18,099 nt of DNA from an uncultured Clostridia bacterium (GTDB lineage: Bacteria; Bacillota; Clostridia; Oscillospirales; CAG-272), in the NCBI GenBank assembly GCA_946061315.1, contig CAMGRB010000001.1, positions 1 through 18,099 on the forward strand, read 5' to 3'. The position numbers and the translations under genes are program-made. The notes under the pieces were generated by a model. That model saw only the letters and a list, made by a program, of their open reading frames with translations. It searched no databases and was not told the origin of the DNA. Positions 7,768 through 14,433 of the stretch are shown piece by piece. The first letter of the stretch is position 1, and every line of letters starts with the position of its first letter.

Positions 7768-8212
7768 CTTCTTTTTTCCTCCCGTCTGCCTTCATTCCAA
7801 CTTTTATCGCAAGCGGATTTACAAAGCAGGCAACCGCGGTTGCCACTATGCAAAGGATCCATATATCCGAAAAATACGCTTTTACAAGTCCGCTAAAGCC
7901 TATTGCCAACGGCACGTTTATAAGCGTCATTATAATACCTATTATCGCCGTATTTATAATTGCCGGAATTATGTTTGAGGCTATGCTCCTGAATATGAGA
8001 TTTTTTGCGTGAAGCGTATTTGCAAACCACTCGCCTATTCTGCCAAAAGGTATAAGATATGAAAGGGCCATACCGACAGCGTAGCCGATAAGCACGAGAA
8101 GTACCGTTTTATAACCTATGCTTCTGTGTATTATTGACGCCGTAACGTTCATGGCAAGCGCCATTGATACGTTTATCACCGAAAACATTAAAAATTTTGC
8201 TTTTTGCGACAT
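7742..8212 (-). CDS. Small four-helix membrane protein of unknown function
   Basis: I do not recognise this 156-residue protein with certainty; it loosely resembles small DUF2798-type membrane proteins. Four hydrophobic segments are visible at about 7-27, 35-56, 78-102 and 115-136, with a short charged tail (KADGRKKEDENRN) after the last. There is no signal peptide cleavage site or catalytic motif. A GGAGAG lies seven bases before the ATG, 16 bases after the esterase stop codon, and the 3' end overlaps the next gene by 26 bases, so it is a real operon member. A role in export, membrane sensing or partnering with the NAD(P)-binding protein would be guesswork. Confidence 0.75.
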   Translation of the reverse strand: MSQKAKFLMFSVINVSMALAMNVTASIIHRSIGYKTVLLVLIGYAVGMALSYLIPFGRIGEWFANTLHAKNLIFRSIASNIIPAIINTAIIGIIMTLINVPLAIGFSGLVKAYFSDIWILCIVATAVACFVNPLAIKVGMKADGRKKEDENRNSGC

Positions 8213-8228
8213 TGCTTTTCTCTCCGAT

Positions 8229-9236
8229 TTATTTGCCTATTTTATCCTCGGTCTTTTGAAGCCACGTTATATAGAGGCGTATCCATTCCTTCGTTCCTCT
8301 CATATCAAACGGAGGGTGACCGTACATTTCGGGTATATTTTCCTGCGTTACGCCGAAGCCGTGACCGCCCTCTCTGAACATATGAACCTCGTATGGAACG
8401 CCGACTTTTTGATAAGCTGCCGCCATTTCGAGTATATTTGTGGGCGATACTACCCCGTCGTCAACGCATCCGCAAAGGAACATGGGAGCCGAGGAGCTTT
8501 TTACGTATCTCGGAAGATACATTTTGCGAAGAACTCTTTTGCAAAAGTCCGCGTCTGTATGTATCTCATCGCCAAATTGCATTGACATAAGGAATTTATC
8601 CGCGCAAAGCTCGGGATATATCGCGCCTATTGACATGAGCGACGTGTCTTCCTTGTCAATATCGTCGGGCACGTAGCCGTCGATATTAGGAAGCTTTGAG
8701 AAAAGGAACGGCGTTGCAACGGCAAGATTTCCGCCTGCGGAAAAGCCGATTATCGAGAGCTTGTCGGGGTCTATGCCAAACCTTTTTGCATTGTGCTTTA
8801 TATAGCATATCGCCCTTCTGCAATCGCAATATGCGGCAGGATATTTATAGGGCCAGACGCGGTATTTGAGAACAAATGCGCTGATGCCGTTTTTCTGTAA
8901 AAATTCGGCGGTCGGGTATCCCTCGTTGTCAAGCGACACGTCGTAGTAAGCACCGCCCGGACATATAAGCACGCTCTTTTTACTGCCCTCGGCAATAAAC
9001 GGAACTATATAAGGCTCATCGTCAAATTTACGGCTGACGTGCCCTTTCGGTATCTGGATAAGGCGGGTAACGGTATTTGCCCCCATCATATCGTTTCTTC
9101 TTTTTTCGGGGTTGAAAAGTGTTTCGCAAGCCTCAAATACGCTCCACTCCTTATTCCACGGCACAAGAGCGTCCATTTTGCTCTTTCCCGTGTTAAACGG
9201 CACCTTGCTGCCGTAGATTTTAATGTGCTCGTGCAT
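8229..9236 (-). CDS. Alpha/beta-hydrolase carbohydrate esterase (acetyl-esterase-like)
   Basis: The chosen start gives a 335-residue cytoplasmic protein without a signal peptide. It has an alpha/beta-hydrolase core with an oxyanion loop ICPGGAYYDV (about 91-100), the nucleophile S166 in GFSAGGN, the acid at D259/D260 in CVDDGVVSP and H292 in GGHGFG. The stretch around KYRVWPYKYPAAYCDCRRAI and GIDPDKLSIIG resembles acetylxylan esterase and BD-FAE-type enzymes that remove acetyl groups from plant polysaccharide fragments. Exact substrate is an inference from family and operon. The frame is open to 9323, but ATG 9236 has AAGGAGG five bases upstream, and the extra 29 residues would overlap the end of the GH3 gene and cover a hairpin, so they are probably not translated. 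Confidence 0.85.
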   Translation of the reverse strand: MHEHIKIYGSKVPFNTGKSKMDALVPWNKEWSVFEACETLFNPEKRRNDMMGANTVTRLIQIPKGHVSRKFDDEPYIVPFIAEGSKKSVLICPGGAYYDVSLDNEGYPTAEFLQKNGISAFVLKYRVWPYKYPAAYCDCRRAICYIKHNAKRFGIDPDKLSIIGFSAGGNLAVATPFLFSKLPNIDGYVPDDIDKEDTSLMSIGAIYPELCADKFLMSMQFGDEIHTDADFCKRVLRKMYLPRYVKSSSAPMFLCGCVDDGVVSPTNILEMAAAYQKVGVPYEVHMFREGGHGFGVTQENIPEMYGHPPFDMRGTKEWIRLYITWLQKTEDKIGK

Positions 9237-9255
9237 AATGTCCTCCTTATCCCAA

Positions 9256-9285
9256 TAAGGCTGCCGAGTTAGTCGGTCAGCCTTA
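9256..9285 (-). other. Intercistronic hairpin between GH3 and esterase genes
   Basis: TAAGGCTG-CCGA and TCGG-CAGCCTTA form a 12-bp stem with a one-base bulge and a GTTAG-type loop. It lies 20 bases before the esterase start and after the GH3 stop. No U-tract follows, so it is not a classical terminator. It could stabilise the upstream mRNA or mark a processing site. Confidence 0.6.
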
Positions 9286-9304
9286 AGGTGTATTAAAATA
9301 AGTA

Positions 9305-11017
9305 TTAAAGGTGCGTTTCCCACTTGCCGACGAAAGCGTCAACGGGGGATTCTCCCTTAAATTCGCTCCTGCCCGTGAGCTTTTCAACGAGCGCTTCTAT
9401 GACGGCGTCAAACCCGCAATAGCAGTTTATAAACGTGCGTACCTGCGGAACGTCAACGAGGTGATACGGGTTTTCAAGCGATACGAACACGGTGGGAACG
9501 CTGTGACAGTACGTCGGCACGTTTGCGCCCATCGGGCTTGCCCACTCTATTCTTACGACGGTCTGGTTGGAGCGCGTTTGAAGTGCGGCGGAATAGATTA
9601 TAAGATCGTATTTTTCCGTTATTTCCGCAACGGGCGTCATCATTCCCTCAAAGCCCTTTGACGGCTTGAATATATCGACATCGAAGCCCTCCTTTTTAAG
9701 AGCCTCGCAGAACTTCATATTCTCGGAGTCATCGATATTGAATATGGTCATTTCGTTTGCGTTTGCGTCAATCGGGTAGAAAAGTATCTTTTTATATCTT
9801 TGCGGAGTTATGGGTAAAACGCCCTCCTCCTCTTTTACGAGGGTTATAGATTTATCGGCGCACTCGCGGCTCCACGATTTGAACTTATCGTTGCCTATTA
9901 CCTTTTTTGCGTTCTCTATTGACGGGACGAGCGTGCCGTTTTTCTTCTTTTCGTGAAGCTTGAGAGAGGCTTTAAGGGCAAGTATGCGCAAAACCGCTTC
10001 GTCAAGGCGCTGTTTGGTTATTATTCCGTCGCGGTAGCCCTTTTGCATATATGAGAGATCCTCTTCAAGACACTTTGTAAAGAGGAACATATCGCACCCT
10101 GCGGCAATGGTCATAGGCACCATCTTTTCTCTCGGCATCATGGCGGCGATACCTGCCATCGTGCTCGAATCGGTTACTATAAGTCCGTTGAAGCCGAGCT
10201 TACCTCTTAAAAGGTCGGTGACGAGATATTTATTTACCGTTGCGGGCATTATGTCGCGGTCCTTTATACCGGGGCAGAAATGACGTGTGTAGGCGGGCTG
10301 CATAATATGCCCTATCATAACCGTCTTTACGCCTGCGTCTATGCACTCCTTGTATATCATACCGTAGGTTCTGTCCCACTCCTCGCAGGAGAGGTCGTTT
10401 ATCGAGGGGGCTATGTGTTGATCCCTCTCGTCCCTGCCGTCACCGGGGAAATGCTTTGCGCATCCGGCAAGAGAGTTTTTCTGAACCTCGGTTATATAAG
10501 CCTTGCCCATCTCTTTTACAAGCTCGGGGTCGGAGCCGAAGGTTCTTGTATTCGTTATCGGATTTCTCCAGTTATAATCTATATCCACTATCGGAGCAAA
10601 CGACCAGTTGGCACCTACCGAGGCGCCCTCAACACCGCATATCTCGCCAAGACGCCTTGCCTGCTCCACCTCTTTTGTAGCGGCTATTGCCATAGGCTTG
10701 CCAAGCGCTGTGCCGCCGATTATCATACCGTTGCCGCCCGCCTCGAAGTTTGCGGCTACGAGCATCGGAATATCGGAATATTTTTGCATTTTATTTGTTG
10801 CGGAGATACATTCCTCGGCGCTCATCGTGCGGCTCATAAATCCGCCGGGGCGCACCTCTTTGCCTATAAATTTGCAGTACTCCTCGTCGTCGTTGTACGT
10901 TATCAGGCAAAAGAGCTGTCTTATTTTATCGTCCTCGCTCATTTTCGAGAACGTATCGTTTACCCATTTTATATCGCCGTCGTCAAGATAAAACGGTTTT
11001 CCCTTGAAATCAATCAT
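9305..11017 (-). CDS. Cytoplasmic GH3 enzyme of the NagZ type (hydrolase or retaining phosphorylase)
   Basis: The 570-residue protein has no signal peptide and acts on imported sugars. Residues 1-350 form the GH3 barrel: NTRTFGSDP at about 156-164, KHFPGDG at 188-194, a loop with the Asp-x-His dyad D199/H201, and the nucleophile D283 in LIVTDSSTM. A second GH3 C-terminal-type domain follows, as in two-domain Gram-positive NagZ proteins. The Asp-His dyad is the acid/base system of the beta-N-acetylglucosaminidase subfamily; some members release sugar-1-phosphate rather than free sugar. The usual PGHG and DSH are PGDG and DQH here, which may mean a sugar other than GlcNAc. It starts eight bases after permease 2, with GAGGT five bases before the ATG. 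Substrate is uncertain: beta-glucosides, beta-GlcNAc or beta-xylosides. Confidence 0.88.
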   Translation of the reverse strand: MIDFKGKPFYLDDGDIKWVNDTFSKMSEDDKIRQLFCLITYNDDEEYCKFIGKEVRPGGFMSRTMSAEECISATNKMQKYSDIPMLVAANFEAGGNGMIIGGTALGKPMAIAATKEVEQARRLGEICGVEGASVGANWSFAPIVDIDYNWRNPITNTRTFGSDPELVKEMGKAYITEVQKNSLAGCAKHFPGDGRDERDQHIAPSINDLSCEEWDRTYGMIYKECIDAGVKTVMIGHIMQPAYTRHFCPGIKDRDIMPATVNKYLVTDLLRGKLGFNGLIVTDSSTMAGIAAMMPREKMVPMTIAAGCDMFLFTKCLEEDLSYMQKGYRDGIITKQRLDEAVLRILALKASLKLHEKKKNGTLVPSIENAKKVIGNDKFKSWSRECADKSITLVKEEEGVLPITPQRYKKILFYPIDANANEMTIFNIDDSENMKFCEALKKEGFDVDIFKPSKGFEGMMTPVAEITEKYDLIIYSAALQTRSNQTVVRIEWASPMGANVPTYCHSVPTVFVSLENPYHLVDVPQVRTFINCYCGFDAVIEALVEKLTGRSEFKGESPVDAFVGKWETHL

Positions 11018-11025
11018 CGTTTACC

Positions 11026-12075
11026 TCACTGTTCCTCTGTTGCGGCGGATTTATCTTTCCGCTTTTTGATGAAGTTTTTAAGCTTTACAAATTCTATTAT
11101 TTTGTTCTCGTTGTTGAGATAGATAAGGAATACGACGAGTATTACCGCCTCTATTACCTTGTAGACGTCGGAGGTGAAGGAAGCCACTTTGAAGCTTATC
11201 TGTCCGAAGCCTATCTGTATAAACTCGTAAGAGATACAACCGAGAAGTATCGCTATCTGCTTGTTGCAGTACTTGCCTATAAATCCCGAGAAAAACAGCG
11301 GGAGGAAGCAGCTGAACATCGTGGCTATGGTCGAGAAATTGATGGTCGGCGTAACTCCGTTTGTCGAGCAGATGGAGAGCGCGCCTGCGGCACCGAACAT
11401 CATACCCGAGATAGTGTAGCATATAACCGCGTTGGATTTTTCGTTTATTCCCGTATTGACGGCTATTTTCTGTCCCGTCTGGAGCGCACGGTAGTCGTAA
11501 CCGAACTTGGTATAGTGGAAAACCACTATCATAAACGCAAGAGCGATAAGCATTATAACGGTCACAGCGCCTATGTTGACGGCAAACGAATAGTAAGAAG
11601 AATCCGTTCCGAAGCCGACGGGTTTAAGTCCGCCCGTTATAATGGCTACTACTCCTTCGAGGACAAGTGTCATGCCGAGACCTATTATCATAGGGGGCAA
11701 GCGGAGTGCCACGTACAAAAGACCCGTTATGCAACCGAATATTGCGCTTGATACAGCGCCTATAAGTATCATTCCGACAGGACCGAGCCCGCTTGCATAC
11801 GCTATTTTTGCTCCTATTACGCCGCCTATTAACATCTGCGCGCCGGTTGAGAAGTCAAATCTGCCCGTATGCATATTTATGGATACCCCGAAAGAAAGCA
11901 AAAGGACGTAGGCAAGTCCTCTGAAATACAGTTGAAAACTGCTCTGGCTCGCAAAAAGGGAGGTCCCCGAGGCTGCGCACGCTATTGACATAACGACAAG
12001 GCATATTACGGGAATTATCGCTATTCCCACGCCTCTTTTAGCGTATTCCCCCGCTTTATTTTTTGAGATTGTCAT
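11026..12075 (-). CDS. Sugar ABC transporter permease 2 (RbsC-like, BPD_transp_2)
   Basis: The 349-residue integral membrane protein has about eight to ten hydrophobic helices. It carries the family landmark GRFDFSTGAQMLIGGVIGA (equivalent to the GGIDLSVGS region of RbsC) and a cytoplasmic coupling loop YDYRALQTGQKIAVNTGINEK. A charged C-terminal tail (FIKKRKDKSAATEEQ) ends the protein. With permease 1 it should form the channel of a type II/simple-sugar importer. The frame runs up to 12126, but ATG 12075 is preferred. AAGAGGTG lies four bases before it, and the longer start would include a strong hairpin in the coding region. Two unlike permeases in one importer recall the YtfT-YjfF arrangement. 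Confidence 0.88.
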   Translation of the reverse strand: MTISKNKAGEYAKRGVGIAIIPVICLVVMSIACAASGTSLFASQSSFQLYFRGLAYVLLLSFGVSINMHTGRFDFSTGAQMLIGGVIGAKIAYASGLGPVGMILIGAVSSAIFGCITGLLYVALRLPPMIIGLGMTLVLEGVVAIITGGLKPVGFGTDSSYYSFAVNIGAVTVIMLIALAFMIVVFHYTKFGYDYRALQTGQKIAVNTGINEKSNAVICYTISGMMFGAAGALSICSTNGVTPTINFSTIATMFSCFLPLFFSGFIGKYCNKQIAILLGCISYEFIQIGFGQISFKVASFTSDVYKVIEAVILVVFLIYLNNENKIIEFVKLKNFIKKRKDKSAATEEQ

Positions 12076-12099
12076 TTTGCACCTCTTTCCGATTATCCA

Positions 12100-12121
12100 C
12101 TCCCGCACTCTCGTGCGGGAG
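12100..12121 (-). other. Perfect 9-bp hairpin after the binding-protein gene
   Basis: CTCCCGCAC and GTGCGGGAG pair perfectly around a four-base loop, 17 bases past the stop codon of the substrate-binding protein and 25 bases before the permease 2 start. No U-run follows. Such GC-rich hairpins between binding-protein and permease genes commonly protect the upstream message from 3' exonucleases, so that the binding protein is made in excess. Confidence 0.75.
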
Positions 12122-12137
12122 GGCAATCATTTTGTCT

Positions 12138-13352
12138 TTATTTGTTGTATTCGTCGTGGAGAGCTTTTGCCGCGTCGTAGTCTGCGTCGCAAAGCTTCTT
12201 GAATTCGTCAAGCGTATTGCCGACGAAGTGATTGATAACTGCGCTATTGTAGCAGTAGCCGTCCGTCTTGTTGTCGGATGCGAGCATGCTCTGAAGGTCT
12301 GCCTTGCTCGTTGCTACCCAATAGTTCATTCCGAGCCTCAATGCGGTTCCGTCACTGTTTACTATCTTGTTCCCGTTTACTGCGCTGATTGCCATAACGA
12401 CGGCGGGAGCCATTGCCGATGCAAATTTACCGCAGTCATATGCGTAAACCGTATCGAATGCGGAAGCATAATCCTCGGTTATTGCGTCAACGCCGCCTAC
12501 CATAACGCCCGTTACCTTACCGTTTGCCTGGGTGATACCGTAAGCTATCTTTGCAACAGTATCGCCTGCTCCTACGGAGAGAACGCATACGCCGCCTGCT
12601 TCAAGGCTGTTTGTAAGCTTGGTCGAGAAAGCGTCGTCAAATGCAAAGCCGTCCATATATCCGGTTATTCTGTACTTGGTGCTTACGAACTTGGAAGGAT
12701 CAAGGCTCTTGCCTATGAGCTTGGGGATAAGCTCTTCTCTCGTCTTTACCCCGTCATAGCTTGTGCCTGCGTCCTCGCAGAAGTATGCGAGCATTCCGGC
12801 AAGTCTTTGTACGTGCATGTCCGCACCGTAAAGGGTTGCGCCGCCGAATATCGTAAATGCGCTCTGTCCCTTCTGCTCGACAAAGTATTTTGCCATAGCA
12901 TAGCCTGCCTCGTATTCGGTGTCACTCGTGGGTGCTACCGAGCCGAGAAAGTATTCGTTGTTCTTGAGCTGTTCGTACTGAGCTGCGGTAGGATGTCCCG
13001 TCGGGCATACGACGTACATCTTGTTTGAAGAAGCCGCGTCGACTGCCGCTATTATATCGTCGTCAGAGAAAAGGAATATTACGTCATAGCCCTTCGACGC
13101 ATACGTATTGATAGCCGATACTTCCTCGCTTGAGCTTGCGGTCGTCGTGAAATCTACCGTAAAGCCAAGCTCTTCGCCCATCTTTTTGAGGTACTCTTCC
13201 CACGCTTTTGCCTCTCCCGAGGAGTCATCCTCACGAAGAACGCCTATTTTCGTGTCGCCCTTTTTGCCTCCGCAGCTTGCAAATATTACGCCCATAGCAA
13301 GTATGAGAGTAAAAGCAAGAATTACGGAAAGCACTTTTTTCATGTTTTTCAT
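12138..13352 (-). CDS. Sugar ABC transporter substrate-binding lipoprotein
   Basis: The 404-residue protein begins with a signal peptide (MKNMKKVLSVILAF and a hydrophobic run) ending in the lipobox FASC, with lipidated C27, followed by a Gly-Gly-Lys-Lys linker. The mature part starts TKIGVLREDDSSG and continues with alternating strands and helices of a type I periplasmic-binding fold (YDVIFLFSDDDIIAAVDAA; TGVMVGGVDAITEDYASAFDT). It captures the sugar outside the membrane and delivers it to the two permeases. It is somewhat longer than usual sugar-binding proteins (about 300-340 residues). The frame extends upstream to 13394, overlapping permease 1. ATG 13352 is chosen because GGAGG sits eight bases before it and it leads directly into the signal peptide. 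The ligand cannot be told from sequence. Confidence 0.88.
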   Translation of the reverse strand: MKNMKKVLSVILAFTLILAMGVIFASCGGKKGDTKIGVLREDDSSGEAKAWEEYLKKMGEELGFTVDFTTTASSSEEVSAINTYASKGYDVIFLFSDDDIIAAVDAASSNKMYVVCPTGHPTAAQYEQLKNNEYFLGSVAPTSDTEYEAGYAMAKYFVEQKGQSAFTIFGGATLYGADMHVQRLAGMLAYFCEDAGTSYDGVKTREELIPKLIGKSLDPSKFVSTKYRITGYMDGFAFDDAFSTKLTNSLEAGGVCVLSVGAGDTVAKIAYGITQANGKVTGVMVGGVDAITEDYASAFDTVYAYDCGKFASAMAPAVVMAISAVNGNKIVNSDGTALRLGMNYWVATSKADLQSMLASDNKTDGYCYNSAVINHFVGNTLDEFKKLCDADYDAAKALHDEYNK

Positions 13353-13383
13353 CTTTTTTTCCTCCGTTTTTTGTTTTTGTTTT
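13353..13383 (-). promoter_or_regulatory. A-rich ribosome-loading region of the binding-protein gene
   Basis: The 31 bases between permease 1 and the binding-protein ATG are, on the coding strand, almost all A and C except for a single CGGAGG Shine-Dalgarno. Such an unstructured A-rich stretch favours ribosome loading. This fits high expression of the binding protein relative to the permeases. Confidence 0.55.
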
Positions 13384-14421
13384 TTATCTTTCAAGCATCT
13401 TCGGGCGGTTTGCTATTGAGAACAAGAATACAACCACCACAAAGAGTATGCCCTTGACGATTTGTAAATACCAGCTTCCCGTTACGTAAATGTTCATAAA
13501 CGAATCGAGGAAAGCCATCGAGAAGGCACCGAGCATAGCCGCATACATTTTGGATCTCGGTCCTCCGTTCATGTTCATACCGCCGAAAACGAGCGCTATG
13601 AGCATATTCATTCCCACGCTCGAGCCTGACGAAGCGGAGAGCGTCGGCGTTTGCACTATCATTGCAAAGGACGCAAGTCCTATTCCTATGCCCGCCAGAG
13701 CGAACGAGAGAATCGTAAGCTTCTTTGCATTTATTCCCGTAAGGTCTGCGCATAGCGGGTTGCCGCCGAGAAACTTTTGCTTTCTTCCGAGCTTTGTGAA
13801 GTAGAAAAGGAAGCAACACAAAACCTCAAAGCCCACAAGCAACGCTATTCTGAAGCCCGTATTGTTAAGCGAGTTCACAATAGACGGCGGTACCGGCACC
13901 GCGGCGTTTGTTCCGAAGGTCGTTATAAGCAAGGTCGCTATTGCGCCGTACACGTTCATCATAACTATCGTCATTATAAAGACGGGTAAGTTAAAGAGCG
14001 ATGCGAGCACGGAGTTAAGAACGCTTAACGATATTGCAACTACAAGACAGGTTAGTATCATAAGGAAAAGACTGCCCGTCTTTATTCCGACAAGTCCGCC
14101 GACAAGTGCGCTCACCAGCATATTCGAGCCGAGTGACAAGTCAAACGAGCCTGCGGAGAATATAAACGTTGCTCCCGTTGCCACAAGCGCAACGAGTGTG
14201 GCGTTTGATATTATTACCTTAAAGCCTATCGCCAGGTCGTAGCCCTCGATAAGAGCGCATATCACGTACAAAAGTCCGAGTACCGCGCAGGCGCCGAGCG
14301 GAATGTATTTAACTATATTCTGGGCGATAAGCGCCTTTTTCATCCTTGCCGCAGTTTCTTTCTCGGCAATCGCCTCCGCATCGGGGGCAGACAGAGTATT
14401 TATTACTTTTTCTTCCGACAC
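13384..14421 (-). CDS. Sugar ABC transporter permease 1 (RbsC-like, BPD_transp_2)
   Basis: The 345-residue membrane protein has a soluble N-terminus of about 38 residues, then about eight to ten hydrophobic helices. The family landmark AGSFDLSLGSNMLVSALVGG lies at about 89-108, and the coupling-loop region LGGNPLCADLTGINAKK is of the kind that contacts the ATPase. It differs clearly from permease 2, so the pair should form a heterodimer. The start is a GTG with GGAGG seven bases upstream; the stop codon of the ATPase gene is 12 bases before it. There is no nearby in-frame ATG that would preserve the ribosome binding site. Confidence 0.88.
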   Translation of the reverse strand: MSEEKVINTLSAPDAEAIAEKETAARMKKALIAQNIVKYIPLGACAVLGLLYVICALIEGYDLAIGFKVIISNATLVALVATGATFIFSAGSFDLSLGSNMLVSALVGGLVGIKTGSLFLMILTCLVVAISLSVLNSVLASLFNLPVFIMTIVMMNVYGAIATLLITTFGTNAAVPVPPSIVNSLNNTGFRIALLVGFEVLCCFLFYFTKLGRKQKFLGGNPLCADLTGINAKKLTILSFALAGIGIGLASFAMIVQTPTLSASSGSSVGMNMLIALVFGGMNMNGGPRSKMYAAMLGAFSMAFLDSFMNIYVTGSWYLQIVKGILFVVVVFLFSIANRPKMLER

Positions 14422-14433
14422 AGTATCGCCTCC

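Noticed and set aside
9237..9323. N-terminal extension of the esterase to an upstream in-frame start
   Set aside because: The extension overlaps the GH3 stop codon, runs through the hairpin and lacks a ribosome binding site, while the ATG at 9236 has AAGGAGG five bases upstream.
10280..11122. A 280-codon plus-strand open frame opposite the GH3 gene
   Set aside because: It is antisense to a gene with intact catalytic motifs, matches no family I recognise, and has no convincing ribosome binding site.
12063..13028. A 321-codon plus-strand open frame opposite the binding-protein gene
   Set aside because: It mirrors the codon pattern of the real minus-strand gene, is rich in Cys/Val/Tyr with no recognisable domain, and crosses the intercistronic hairpin.
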